Positions 7,787-15,846 of a stretch of DNA of 33,278 nt are shown here, piece by piece. Made by a program: the position numbers and the translations under genes. Location of the stretch: the NCBI GenBank assembly GCA_944363535.1, contig CALVUG010000012.1, forward strand, positions 1-33,278, written 5' to 3'. The DNA comes from an uncultured Bacilli bacterium. GTDB lineage: Bacteria > Bacillota_I > Bacilli_A > RFN20 > CAG-826. The number at the start of each line of letters is the position of its first letter. Positions within the stretch are counted from its first letter, which is position 1. The notes beneath the pieces were generated by a model. It searched no databases and was not told the origin of the DNA. It worked only from the letters and a program-made list of their open reading frames with translations.

Positions 7787-9631
7787 ATGAAAGATAAAAA
7801 TAAAAATAAGAACGCAAAAAATCGTATCGCCAACGTCACTAGTGAAAAAAGACGTAACGACACGAGAGCTAAAGTTAATAATGGTTGTTTTGTTTACTGC
7901 CAAATTCCAACTATCGCCGAATTAGCGAAATCTTTAAATATCGAAACTTCACAAATTATCAAATATCTTTTCTTAAATAAACGTAAGATGGTCACCATCA
8001 ACCAAACTTTAGATGAAGAAACCTTAGGGGAAGTGTGCCTCGAATTCGGTTATGACTTTAGAAAAGAAGAAATCGTCGCGGAAGAAGATTTTGAAAATCT
8101 TAACCTCGTCGACGATCCAAAAGACTTAGTGGAAAGACCGCCAGTCGTCACCATCATGGGTCATGTCGACCACGGGAAAACTACTTTGATCGATGCCATT
8201 AGAAATTCTCATCTAGTCGAAAGTGAAGTCGGGGGTATCTCTCAGGCTATCGGGGCTTATCAAAAAGAATACCACGGTAAGAAAATTACTTTCATCGATA
8301 CGCCTGGGCACGAAGCTTTCGCTGAGATGCGAAGCCGTGGGGCGAAAGTGACGGATATCATCATCTTAGTCGTGGCGGCCGATGATGGGGTCATGCCTCA
8401 GACGAAAGAAGCGATCGATCATGCAAGAGCGGCGAACGTCCCCATCTTAGTGGCCATCAATAAAATTGATAAGCCAGGAGCGAACATCGATAAAGTGAAA
8501 AATGAACTGATGGCTTTAAATGTCGTCCCAGAAGAATATGGTGGCGATACGATATTTCTAAATATCGCAGCGAAAAAAGGTCAAGGTATCGATGAATTAT
8601 TAGAAAATATCTTAGTGATGGCGGAAATGCTCGAACTAAAAGCTAATCCCAATCGTTACGCGATGGGAACAGTTTTAGAAGCTAAACTTGATAAAGGGGA
8701 AGGGCCAAAGGCAACTTTACTCGTACAAAACGGTACCCTTAATGCGAGCGATTACGTCGTCGTCGGAGCGTGTTATGGTAAAGTAAGAAGGATGACGAAC
8801 GAATTTAAAAAGATTTTAAAAGTTGCGACTCCTTCGACGCCTGTTTCTATCATCGGTCTATCCGAAGTTCCGAAAGCTGGTGATCTATTCATGGCTTTCC
8901 CAAGTGAAAAGCAAGCGCGCGATATCGCTTACAAACGTCATCTTAAGATGAATGAAGATAAACAAGTTTCTAAAGCTATTAGCCTAGATGATTTATATGA
9001 ACGTATCCACGAAGGTGAGATGAAAGAAGTTAACGTCATTATCAAAGCGGATACGAACGGTTCAGCGGAAGCGATCAAATCGAGCTTAGAAAAATTAAGT
9101 AACGATGAAGTAAAAGTTAAAATTATTCGTGCGACTGCCGGGGCTATCACTGAAAGTGATGTCTTGCTCGCTAGTGCTTCTAACGCTATCATTTATGGTT
9201 TTAACGTAAGACCTGATAACTTAGTGAAAACGAAGGCGAATGAAGAAAAAGTCGATATTCGTCTTCACAACATCATCTATGCTTTAATCGAAGAGATGGA
9301 AGCAGCGTTAAAAGGGATGAAGAAGGCGAAACTTGAAGAAGTAGTCATCGGAAGAGCGGAAATTCGTCACCTTTTTAGAGCTTCTAAAGTGGGTACGATC
9401 GCTGGGGCTTACGTCACGGATGGAAGCATTAGAAGAGACGCAAGTGTGCGTCTAATTCGCGATGGCATCGTCATCTACGATGGTAAGTTCGGTTCTTTAA
9501 AACGCTTTAAAGATGACGCTAAAGAAGTAAAATCTGGTTTTGAATGTGGTTTTACAATCGAAAATTATAACGATCTAAAAGAAGGTGACGAAGTGGAAGC
9601 TTACGTCATCAAAGAGATGAAAGAAGATTAA
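7787..9631 (+). CDS. infB: Translation initiation factor IF-2
   Basis: IF-2 is the GTPase that places initiator fMet-tRNA on the 30S subunit and drives subunit joining. The 614-residue product has a short basic N-terminus, a small IF2_N domain (about 38-90, [12 protein letters not shown]), then the G domain: GHVDHGKTT starting at residue 125, [28 protein letters not shown] and NKID. Domains II to IV follow, ending with the fMet-tRNA-binding C2 region ([16 protein letters not shown]). It is shorter than the Bacillus protein (about 716) because the N-terminal region is reduced, as in Mollicutes. GAGGTT is located 8-9 bases before the ATG. In a lineage where many mRNAs look leaderless, IF-2 is relevant because it promotes initiation on such messages in other bacteria. 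Confidence 0.96.
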   Translation: MKDKNKNKNAKNRIANVTSEKRRNDTRAKVNNGCFVYCQIPTIAELAKSLNIETSQIIKYLFLNKRKMVTINQTLDEETLGEVCLEFGYDFRKEEIVAEEDFENLNLVDDPKDLVERPPVVTIMGHVDHGKTTLIDAIRNSHLVESEVGGISQAIGAYQKEYHGKKITFIDTPGHEAFAEMRSRGAKVTDIIILVVAADDGVMPQTKEAIDHARAANVPILVAINKIDKPGANIDKVKNELMALNVVPEEYGGDTIFLNIAAKKGQGIDELLENILVMAEMLELKANPNRYAMGTVLEAKLDKGEGPKATLLVQNGTLNASDYVVVGACYGKVRRMTNEFKKILKVATPSTPVSIIGLSEVPKAGDLFMAFPSEKQARDIAYKRHLKMNEDKQVSKAISLDDLYERIHEGEMKEVNVIIKADTNGSAEAIKSSLEKLSNDEVKVKIIRATAGAITESDVLLASASNAIIYGFNVRPDNLVKTKANEEKVDIRLHNIIYALIEEMEAALKGMKKAKLEEVVIGRAEIRHLFRASKVGTIAGAYVTDGSIRRDASVRLIRDGIVIYDGKFGSLKRFKDDAKEVKSGFECGFTIENYNDLKEGDEVEAYVIKEMKED

Positions 9632-9637
9632 TTTTTT

Positions 9638-9982
9638 ATGCCACATAAGATGGGTAATAAAAATACGAATAATCGAGCGAAAGCTTTAATTGCTAAGCAT
9701 CTAAGGGAAATTATATCGAAAGATATCAAAGGGAAAAGTTTTGGCTTAGTAAGCGTCAATGAAATAGAAGTGACGTCCGATTTAGGCTTAGCGAAAATTT
9801 ATGTTTCCTTTTTAGGTGTTAAAGATAAATTTGACGCTTTAGAGCATCTTAAAAATAAAGGCGGCATGATTAGAAGTAGCCTTGCACATATGCTTTCGAT
9901 GCGTAAGACGCCTGAACTTAGATTTTATTTAGATGAAAGTTACGATAATTACGAACACATTAATGAACTTTTAAAACATTAA
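9638..9982 (+). CDS. rbfA: 30S ribosome-binding factor RbfA
   Basis: RbfA helps late 30S maturation and 16S rRNA processing. The 114-residue product has the family's single KH-like fold: an N-terminal helix (LIAKHLREIIS), the VNEIEVTSDLGLAKIYVSFLG strands and a C-terminal RSSLAHMLSMRKTPELRFYLDES segment. It follows infB by six bases. The start at 9638 is weakly supported: only a GAAG 11 bases upstream, with an alternative in-frame ATG at 9650. The stop TAA (9980-9982) overlaps the stop of the convergent ttcA-like gene in a shared TTAA. Confidence 0.92.
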   Translation: MPHKMGNKNTNNRAKALIAKHLREIISKDIKGKSFGLVSVNEIEVTSDLGLAKIYVSFLGVKDKFDALEHLKNKGGMIRSSLAHMLSMRKTPELRFYLDESYDNYEHINELLKH

Positions 9983-11091
9983 ACTTTTAAATATAACGTA
10001 CCATCTTCTAGATATGTAAAACCGTAAGCAATGAACTGTTTGCGGTTTTTCTTTGCTACTACTTCCACATCTAAAGGAACAACTTTTTTCTTATAGAAAA
10101 TGATGATGAAATCCAATATATCTTTAAAGTACTTATCATTCGCTAATAAGAAATCATAAATGATCAATGTTTTGTCAAATAGTAAAGATGAAAACGCTCC
10201 TATGAGACGATGTTCTTTATATATTAAATACCTGCTTAAGCCCTTTTCTTTATAGGAACGCGTATGTCTTTTCTTGAAAAAAAGATCGTAATCTAAATAT
10301 GTATCGACATCGTAAACTGGTAACATATGTAAATCATTTTTAATCGTGATGTCTTCTTTATTATAGTAGATGTCAAGGTGAATAAAATCTTCTAACATTT
10401 CTAAAAAACCATCTTTGCAAATGGGATATTTTTTATAGATATGTTCGCTTAATAATTCTTTGATATTTTCACGTTCAGTTTGACGGTCGGATGGGCAAAT
10501 TAATGGTAAAATAGGGATATTTTCTTCATTAATTGTCCTTCTAATTTCATTTTCGTGGACGTAAATTAAAGGGCGAATGAAAGTAATATCATCTTTATTA
10601 AGATGCATCTTAGGAGAAAAAGTAGCAATCCTTTTACCATGTATCATATTCATGAATAATGTTTCGATGGCATCATCCGCGTGATGGGCAAACATCACTT
10701 TATTAGCTTTTAGTTTCTTCGCTACTTTATCGATGCAAGCTTTTTTCATGCGCGAGCAAATTGAGCAAGGTAAATGTTTATCTTCTTTTTGATTATCTTT
10801 TAAAATTTGATAGACGTTTCTAGCATCTTCGATAATTAGTTCATAGCCTAATGATTTGATATGTTCTTTAATAGGCGTGGGATCGAAATGATCGAAACCT
10901 AAATCGAGCATGACGGGGATAATTTTAAATTTTTTGCGATTGAATTTTGAATATATTGACATCGCATAAAATAAAACCATCGAATCTTTACCACCAGATA
11001 TTCCTACGACGATTTTATCTTTGGCTTGAATGAGATGATACTTCTCATCCGCGCGTCTAATTTTCGCTAAAATTGTCCTTATCATTTTCAT
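9979..11091 (-). CDS. TtcA-like tRNA 2-thiocytidine synthetase with extra C-terminal domain
   Basis: The N-terminal 240 residues are a PP-loop ATPase: SGGKDS at 32-37 and AHHADDAIETLFMN at about 135-148. CSIC gives Cys109 and Cys112, and a third cysteine (Cys199) lies in PLICPSD. This C-x2-C plus one distant Cys matches the [4Fe-4S] ligands of TtcA, which thiolates cytidine 32 of tRNA. The product is 370 residues, longer than ordinary TtcA-like proteins. Residues about 250-370 form an additional domain whose LIYKEHRLIGAFSS and DVEVVAKKNRKQFIAYGF stretches resemble a degenerate GNAT acetyltransferase; this part is inference. The gene sits antisense between rbfA and truB, which are neighbours in Bacillus. 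A minus-strand TATAAT nine bases before the ATG and lack of a Shine-Dalgarno sequence suggest a near-leaderless mRNA. Confidence 0.8.
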   Translation of the reverse strand: MKMIRTILAKIRRADEKYHLIQAKDKIVVGISGGKDSMVLFYAMSIYSKFNRKKFKIIPVMLDLGFDHFDPTPIKEHIKSLGYELIIEDARNVYQILKDNQKEDKHLPCSICSRMKKACIDKVAKKLKANKVMFAHHADDAIETLFMNMIHGKRIATFSPKMHLNKDDITFIRPLIYVHENEIRRTINEENIPILPLICPSDRQTERENIKELLSEHIYKKYPICKDGFLEMLEDFIHLDIYYNKEDITIKNDLHMLPVYDVDTYLDYDLFFKKRHTRSYKEKGLSRYLIYKEHRLIGAFSSLLFDKTLIIYDFLLANDKYFKDILDFIIIFYKKKVVPLDVEVVAKKNRKQFIAYGFTYLEDGTLYLKV

Positions 11092-11100
11092 ATGGTTTTT

Positions 11101-11106
11101 ATTATA
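11101..11106 (-). promoter_or_regulatory. -10 box of the ttcA-like gene
   Basis: On the minus strand this reads TATAAT and ends nine bases before the ATG at 11091. Transcription should start about three bases before the start codon. It forms a divergent promoter pair with truB. Confidence 0.6.
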
Positions 11107-11146
11107 ACGAGAAAAGAAGATATTTTCACTTTGAGAAATTTAAAAG

Positions 11147-11152
11147 TATAAT
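11147..11152 (+). promoter_or_regulatory. -10 box of truB (leaderless)
   Basis: TATAAT is followed by seven bases and then the truB ATG at 11160, so the start codon should coincide with the transcription start. A weak -35 (TTTCAC, 11124-11129) lies 17 bases upstream. No Shine-Dalgarno sequence is present. Confidence 0.65.
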
Positions 11153-11159
11153 TTTAAGC

Positions 11160-12011
11160 ATGAGAGATGGAATTTTATTAATCAATAAACCAATTGGTCC
11201 AACTTCACGCGATATCGTTAACGTCTTAGCAAGAGCCTTTCCTAATGATAAATTTGGTCATGCAGGTTCTTTAGATCCTTTCGCAAGCGGCTTACTTATC
11301 ATCGGGGTGAATCAAGGTTTAAAATGCATCCAATTTTTTGAAAATTTACATAAGACGTATCTAGCTTCGCTGAAGTTAGGTGTTTCGACCGCGAGCGGGG
11401 ATAAAGAAGGGGAAGTCATAAAAGAAGAAAAAATTCCGAATCTAAATAAAGAAAAAGTTAATGAAGTATTAAAATCTTTCCTCGGGGAAAGTTTACAAGT
11501 ACCTCCTATGTATAGCGCGATTAAAAAAGATGGTGTTCCACTTTACAAATTAGCGAGGCTTGGAAAAGAAGTGGAAAGAAAACCGAGGAAAATATTTATC
11601 GATAATATCACGCTTATAAGTTTAGACTTCGATCATATCATCTTCTCTTTAACTTGCTCGAAAGGAACTTACATTCGTAGTTTAGGAGAAGATATTGCAA
11701 AGAAGTTAGAGACTATCGGTCATCTAGATGGTCTTTTAAGACAAAAAATTGGTAAGTTTTCTTTAGAAAACGCCAAAGACGTTAATGTCGTTAAAGACGA
11801 TGATATCATCCCTTTAGAAGAAGCTTTATATTTTTTAGCGATCAAAGAAGTAAGTGGAAGCGAAGAAAAAAAAGTTAATAATGGAGCAAGAATCCATCTA
11901 GAATGTAAAGAAGATATCGTCTTATTAAAACTTCATAGCACGCAAAAAATAAAAGCTATTTATGAAAGAGGTAACGATGGATTATACTATTGTAAAAGAG
12001 GGATATTATGA
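11160..12011 (+). CDS. truB: tRNA pseudouridine(55) synthase TruB
   Basis: TruB converts U55 of the tRNA T-loop to pseudouridine. With the start at 11160 the product is 283 residues. It opens with RDGILLINKPIGPTS, the usual TruB N-terminus. It carries the catalytic motif GHAGSLDPFASGLL with Asp39, PMYSAIKKDG and the CSKGTYIRSLGEDIA segment. An in-frame ATG at 11073 would add 29 residues unlike any TruB and would overlap the ttcA-like gene and both promoters, so it is rejected. The stop overlaps the ribF start (ATGA), indicating coupling. Confidence 0.93.
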   Translation: MRDGILLINKPIGPTSRDIVNVLARAFPNDKFGHAGSLDPFASGLLIIGVNQGLKCIQFFENLHKTYLASLKLGVSTASGDKEGEVIKEEKIPNLNKEKVNEVLKSFLGESLQVPPMYSAIKKDGVPLYKLARLGKEVERKPRKIFIDNITLISLDFDHIIFSLTCSKGTYIRSLGEDIAKKLETIGHLDGLLRQKIGKFSLENAKDVNVVKDDDIIPLEEALYFLAIKEVSGSEEKKVNNGARIHLECKEDIVLLKLHSTQKIKAIYERGNDGLYYCKRGIL

Positions 12012-12922
12012 GAATTATTAACATCGACGATAGCACGAAAATTAAAAAACTAGATAATAATCTTTGCCTTTGTATCGGAGCATTTAAAACTTTACATCTC
12101 GGTCACCAAGCTTTGATCAAAGAAGCGTGCACGAATTTATCTAGACCTGTTGGGGTCATATCTTTCGTCCCTTCGCCACATGAACTATTTAGAGGCGAGG
12201 AAGATAAACTCGTCTTAAGTGAAGGGGATAAAGGAAGAATTTTATCTTCCTTAGGCGTCTCCTTTCAAATCAATGTGAAATTTGATCATAATCTTGCCAA
12301 TATGAGCGCTGTTTCTTTCATCGAAAAAGTTTTATTACCTTTAGGTACGAAAGAAATTTACGTCGGTGAAGATTTTCATTTTGGAAAAGATAATTTAGGG
12401 GATATTTCAACTTTAAAAGAATATTTTAACGTCCATCCAGTCGAGATGGTGCTAGATGCGGAAGGTAAATTATCTTCAAGTCGCGTCTATTCTTTAATTA
12501 AAGAAGGAAAAGTCGATGAAGTAAGTAAAATTCTTGGTCGTTTTTACGAAGTAAGTGGCACAGTTATCCACGGAAAAGGGGAAGGTAAGAAATTAAATTT
12601 CCCGACGGCGAATCTTGCTTTCGATGCACCTTATTTACTACCTGAAAATGGTGTCTATTTAGTCCGGGTGTTCGTACGTGGCGAACCGCATTTTGCCATG
12701 GCTAATGTCGGGGTTCATCCCACTATCAACGAACTTGATATTCCTATTTTAGAAGTACACATCTTAGATTTTACTTTACAAATTTATGATTGGAGACTTT
12801 ACGTCCAATTCTTAAGGAAAATAAGACCAGAATATAAATTTAATACGACGGATGAATTAAGTCAGCAATTAGAGGAAGATAAGGCGAAGATTAGAGATAT
12901 TATCTCTAAAGAAATATTTTAA
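12008..12922 (+). CDS. ribF: Bifunctional riboflavin kinase/FAD synthetase
   Basis: RibF phosphorylates riboflavin to FMN and adenylates FMN to FAD. The 304-residue length is normal. The N-terminal adenylyltransferase half contains GAFKTLHLGH: the HLGH core is intact, but the usual G-N-F-D-G-V-H form is altered, with Lys in place of Asp and Thr in place of Gly. The later VGEDFHFGKDNLGD region matches the family. The C-terminal kinase half has the FPTANL motif, PENGVYLV and EVHILDF. The ATG at 12008 overlaps the truB stop by four bases. The order truB-ribF-rpsO is the Bacillus one. The FAD synthetase half may be less canonical; the kinase half looks complete. Confidence 0.92.
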   Translation: MRIINIDDSTKIKKLDNNLCLCIGAFKTLHLGHQALIKEACTNLSRPVGVISFVPSPHELFRGEEDKLVLSEGDKGRILSSLGVSFQINVKFDHNLANMSAVSFIEKVLLPLGTKEIYVGEDFHFGKDNLGDISTLKEYFNVHPVEMVLDAEGKLSSSRVYSLIKEGKVDEVSKILGRFYEVSGTVIHGKGEGKKLNFPTANLAFDAPYLLPENGVYLVRVFVRGEPHFAMANVGVHPTINELDIPILEVHILDFTLQIYDWRLYVQFLRKIRPEYKFNTTDELSQQLEEDKAKIRDIISKEIF

Positions 12923-12927
12923 AATCG

Positions 12928-12956
12928 TTTACAAATCGCTTACTTAACTTTATAAT
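12928..12956 (+). promoter_or_regulatory. Strong promoter of rpsO
   Basis: TTTACA (12928-12933) and TATAAT (12951-12956) are spaced by exactly 17 bases. This is among the best promoters in the window and gives a start near 12963 with a leader of about 84 bases. Confidence 0.75.
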
Positions 12957-12962
12957 TTTAGA

Positions 12963-13046
12963 TGCGACTTCTTCTTGGTTTAGCGAGTAATCCTTCTAAC
13001 GCTAGACGAGGATGAAGCTAAGTATAAAATGAAGGAGGAAAAAGAG
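12963..13046 (+). promoter_or_regulatory. Structured rpsO leader, candidate S15 autoregulatory RNA
   Basis: Bases 12968-12985 pair with 13000-13017 in an 18-position helix with two mismatches and two G-U pairs. The helix closes a 14-base loop (12986-12999). The loop contains TCCTTC (12991-12996), a perfect complement of GAAGGA (13031-13036), which is the Shine-Dalgarno sequence of rpsO. Loop-to-SD pairing would give a pseudoknot that masks the ribosome-binding site. S15 represses its own mRNA through leader structures in several bacteria, in Escherichia coli through a pseudoknot. The structure is read from the sequence; binding by S15 is inference. Confidence 0.6.
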
Positions 13047-13316
13047 ATGGCTTTAACGAAAAAAACGAAGCAAGACATCGTCGCTAAATTTGGTAAAGAC
13101 GCCAAAGATAGTGGTTCGACGGAAGTGCAAATTGCTCTTCTTACCGCACAAATTCGTGAACTTACCGAACACCTCAAAGTGCATAAGAAAGATCATTCTT
13201 CACGTCGTGGGTTACTCATCTTAGTCGGTAAAAGACGTGATTTACTCGATTATCTTGCCCGTAAAGACCGTGATAGTTATTTAAAACTTCTCGCGGAACT
13301 CAATTTAAGAAAATAA
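13047..13316 (+). CDS. rpsO: Small ribosomal subunit protein S15
   Basis: S15 binds 16S rRNA early and organises the 30S platform. The 89-residue product is the exact typical length and has the family's hallmark stretch from [20 protein letters not shown] through [20 protein letters not shown] to DYLARKD. The start at 13047 follows GAAGGAGG at 13031-13038; an upstream in-frame ATG at 13029 would place the Shine-Dalgarno sequence inside the gene and is rejected. It has its own promoter, a structured leader and its own terminator, so here it is uncoupled from pnp, with which it is usually co-transcribed. Confidence 0.95.
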   Translation: MALTKKTKQDIVAKFGKDAKDSGSTEVQIALLTAQIRELTEHLKVHKKDHSSRRGLLILVGKRRDLLDYLARKDRDSYLKLLAELNLRK

Positions 13317-13338
13317 AAATTCTTAAAAAGATGCCATT

Positions 13339-13366
13339 AAATCTCTCATTTGAGAGATTTTTTTAT
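13339..13366 (+). terminator. Rho-independent terminator of rpsO
   Basis: AAATCTCTC (13339-13347) pairs perfectly with GAGAGATTT (13352-13360) around an ATTT loop and is followed by further T residues. It ends the rpsO transcript before the nuclease gene. Confidence 0.85.
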
Positions 13367-13377
13367 TGTCTAAATCA

Positions 13378-13386
13378 TGATATAAT
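13378..13386 (+). promoter_or_regulatory. Extended -10 promoter of the membrane-anchored nuclease gene
   Basis: TGATATAAT is identical to the elements before cls and deoA. The box ends 12 bases before the ATG at 13399, giving a predicted leader of about five bases and no Shine-Dalgarno sequence. Confidence 0.65.
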
Positions 13387-13398
13387 TTATTTACTTTT

Positions 13399-15750
13399 AT
13401 GAAAAAGAACAGGTTCATTATTACTTTTCTAAGTCTAAGTCTATTAGTGACTTCCTTTTCTTCATTTTTCTTTCTTAAGAAGGAAGAAAGTGACGCTAAG
13501 ACGGGCACATTAGTGAACAATATTAACGTCTCAGATTTAAGCGAAGGAGAAGTAAGAGAATATTATTCTTCTTTAGGTAGTAATCTAAGGGGAGATAGTT
13601 TATTAGATGGTTTACAAGATGTTTTAAGTAACGACCATCGTTGGTTCAATTATGCGGATGTGTGGGACACGGCTAGAATTACGGAAAGAGATTGGAAACA
13701 ATCTCCATTAACGGCAGAGGAATTAAGAAATTATCAATACGATGATAATCCTTACGTCCATCTTCTTTATCGCTTAGATAATGGAACGAGCACTGCCGCG
13801 CATATCAACGATAAACATGGAACTTACATCGATAGAGAACATCTTTGGTCTAAATCGCACGGCTTTAGTGCGAATGAAGACGATGGTCCAGCTTACGCAG
13901 ATATGCATCATTTGATGTTAGGTGATTCTGATGTCAATCAAGACGCACATTCGAATTATCCTTATGCGTCAGTAGAAGAAGTTGAAAAAATTTACGATAG
14001 TAATTATGGAACAAAAGTTGATCATTATGGTATTAGAGGCTACGCTACAATCGGTGGAAGTAGGGTGATGGTTTTTGAACCACCCGATCAAGATAAAGGT
14101 GATATCGCTAGAGCCTTATTTTATATGGCTGCAAGATATTCTAGCTTCACTAGTGCCTTAGCGGACCCATGGTTAGAACTTACCGATGACGTTTCTTTGA
14201 TCGAAAATCAAGGGACGATATCTTCAGCGGATACGCAAAGCAAACCTGGTTATTACGGCGTGCTTTCCACTCTATTAGAGTGGCATCATCTAGATCCAGT
14301 TTCAGATTACGAAATTCATCGCAATAACTTGATTTATAATAATTATCAAAACAATAGAAATCCGTTCATCGATTTTCCTAGTTGGGCTGATATTGCTTTC
14401 GGCAATAGTAGTGGTTACGCAAACGTTAACGAAGACGCGATCGCTTTAGTGGGAGGAAGCATCACTCCACCTGAACCAGGGGAAGCAAGTTTAGAAATAA
14501 GCGGTCAATACGTGACTCGTTTGCCGTTAGGAAAAGCTTACGAATATTCGCTAATTGAAGTAACTTACATCGATGAATATTCTAATCGCACCAATGTTAG
14601 CGACATCGCTTCCATCAGTGAAATCGATACGATGAAACTAGGAAATCAAGTAATTAAAGTTACTTACCAAGGCTTAGAAAAAGTTATCAATGTCTTCGTC
14701 ACGAACGAAAATGCTGACGTCGGTGAAGATGAAATTCCACCTGCGGAAGTAAAAGAGACGATTAATGTTAATCAAAATGAAGTAAGCGATAGTGGGGGAA
14801 GTATGCAATCTTATGGACATTATGATTCCATCATTTTAAGTTCTTCTGATGATCGCACTTGGTCCGCTTCGCTTGCAAATAGAGGTAGATGGTCTAGTTT
14901 TGAAACAGGCCTAAATATAGGTGGGAATGATAGTGATAATAGAAGCAAAAATAAATTACCTACATTAGTGACGAATGCTTCTTGGTATAACCAAGTTAAA
15001 AATTACTCTAATTTATATTATTTTGGAATGAACTTCGACGTTAGTGATGTAAATGGCATTACATTTAATTTATACAATGAAAAAAATATGGATGCTTACA
15101 TCATCTATTCACTCGACAGTGGTTCTTCTTATTCCTTAGTGAATATTAGAACTTATCCTAGAAATATTGATACAAGCGCTTCTCCTACGGAGGTAAGTTA
15201 TACACTAGAACACAATTATTCAAAGATAAGATTTGGTTTATTAATAGGGGTTAATAGTGAAGAAGATGGTCAACGCAATCGTTTGATGAACGTCGAATTA
15301 CTTTATTATAGTGGCGAAGTTATCACGCACGAGGTATCTCCATTTGAACAAGCTAAGGCTTACGCACAATTTTTCTTAGATTTGACGAGTGAATATTGTG
15401 GTGGCTCTAATGCTTCGTGGGATTTATTTAAAGGCGTGTTAGATGAAAATTGGTCCATCTTAAATGAAGAATATCAATTCATGACGAATGAAGCGAAAAA
15501 TATCTTCAAAGAAGATAATAGCAATCTTACTATCTTAGATGCGAAGGCGCGTTATCAACTAGTGATCGATAAATATGCACAATATGGGTTAACTGATTTC
15601 ATTGGCTTAGGTACCAATAACGCTTATCCGGAAATAGGTAATATTGAAAATTATTATCTACTCATCGTCTTATCGATAAGCCTCTTCTTACTCCTCACTA
15701 GTGTTTCCCTTATCCTCATCTACAAGAAAAAACGTCAGAATAGTCGTTAA
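13399..15750 (+). CDS. Exported Endonuclease I-family nuclease with C-terminal membrane anchor
   Basis: The 783-residue product begins with a basic, hydrophobic signal segment (about 4-26) without a lipobox. Its nuclease domain (about 50-330) carries REHLWSKSHGF (His148) and ADMHHLMLGDSDVNQD, the His-Asn metal-dependent pattern of the Endonuclease_1 (EndA/NucM) family. An Ig-like segment (about 360-435) and a region of unknown type (about 460-650) follow. The protein ends with a strong transmembrane helix (about 752-775) and the basic tail KKKRQNSR, which suits stop-transfer anchoring on the outer face. It probably digests extracellular DNA or RNA. No LPxTG motif is seen. The gene sits between rpsO and pnp, which are normally adjacent. 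Confidence 0.85.
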   Translation: MKKNRFIITFLSLSLLVTSFSSFFFLKKEESDAKTGTLVNNINVSDLSEGEVREYYSSLGSNLRGDSLLDGLQDVLSNDHRWFNYADVWDTARITERDWKQSPLTAEELRNYQYDDNPYVHLLYRLDNGTSTAAHINDKHGTYIDREHLWSKSHGFSANEDDGPAYADMHHLMLGDSDVNQDAHSNYPYASVEEVEKIYDSNYGTKVDHYGIRGYATIGGSRVMVFEPPDQDKGDIARALFYMAARYSSFTSALADPWLELTDDVSLIENQGTISSADTQSKPGYYGVLSTLLEWHHLDPVSDYEIHRNNLIYNNYQNNRNPFIDFPSWADIAFGNSSGYANVNEDAIALVGGSITPPEPGEASLEISGQYVTRLPLGKAYEYSLIEVTYIDEYSNRTNVSDIASISEIDTMKLGNQVIKVTYQGLEKVINVFVTNENADVGEDEIPPAEVKETINVNQNEVSDSGGSMQSYGHYDSIILSSSDDRTWSASLANRGRWSSFETGLNIGGNDSDNRSKNKLPTLVTNASWYNQVKNYSNLYYFGMNFDVSDVNGITFNLYNEKNMDAYIIYSLDSGSSYSLVNIRTYPRNIDTSASPTEVSYTLEHNYSKIRFGLLIGVNSEEDGQRNRLMNVELLYYSGEVITHEVSPFEQAKAYAQFFLDLTSEYCGGSNASWDLFKGVLDENWSILNEEYQFMTNEAKNIFKEDNSNLTILDAKARYQLVIDKYAQYGLTDFIGLGTNNAYPEIGNIENYYLLIVLSISLFLLLTSVSLILIYKKKRQNSR

Positions 15751-15768
15751 TTTTATATAATAAAAAAG

Positions 15769-15797
15769 TTTAAATTTACATTAGCCTATGCTAATAT
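15769..15797 (+). promoter_or_regulatory. Candidate promoter of pnp
   Basis: TTTAAA (15769-15774) and the extended -10 TGCTAATAT (hexamer 15792-15797) are spaced by 17 bases, predicting a start near 15804 and a leader of about 43 bases. A 6-bp inverted repeat (15780-15785 with 15790-15795) overlaps it. A second TATAAT lies at 15756-15761 without a good -35. Confidence 0.45.
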
Positions 15798-15846
15798 AGT
15801 TTTAGTTATTTAAAGGTTTTTGAGGTAAAAAGAAAAAAGAAAGACT

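Noticed and set aside
11073-11159. Earlier in-frame start for truB
   Set aside because: The added residues are unlike any TruB N-terminus, and the stretch contains both divergent -10 boxes and overlaps the ttcA-like gene.
13029-13046. Earlier in-frame start for rpsO
   Set aside because: It would place the strong GAAGGAGG inside the coding region; S15 of 89 residues from 13047 is the normal length.
15780-15795. ATTAGC/GCTAAT inverted repeat before pnp as a terminator of the nuclease gene
   Set aside because: The stem has only six pairs with two G-C, and only a mixed TATAGTTTTAG follows; it overlaps a better promoter candidate.
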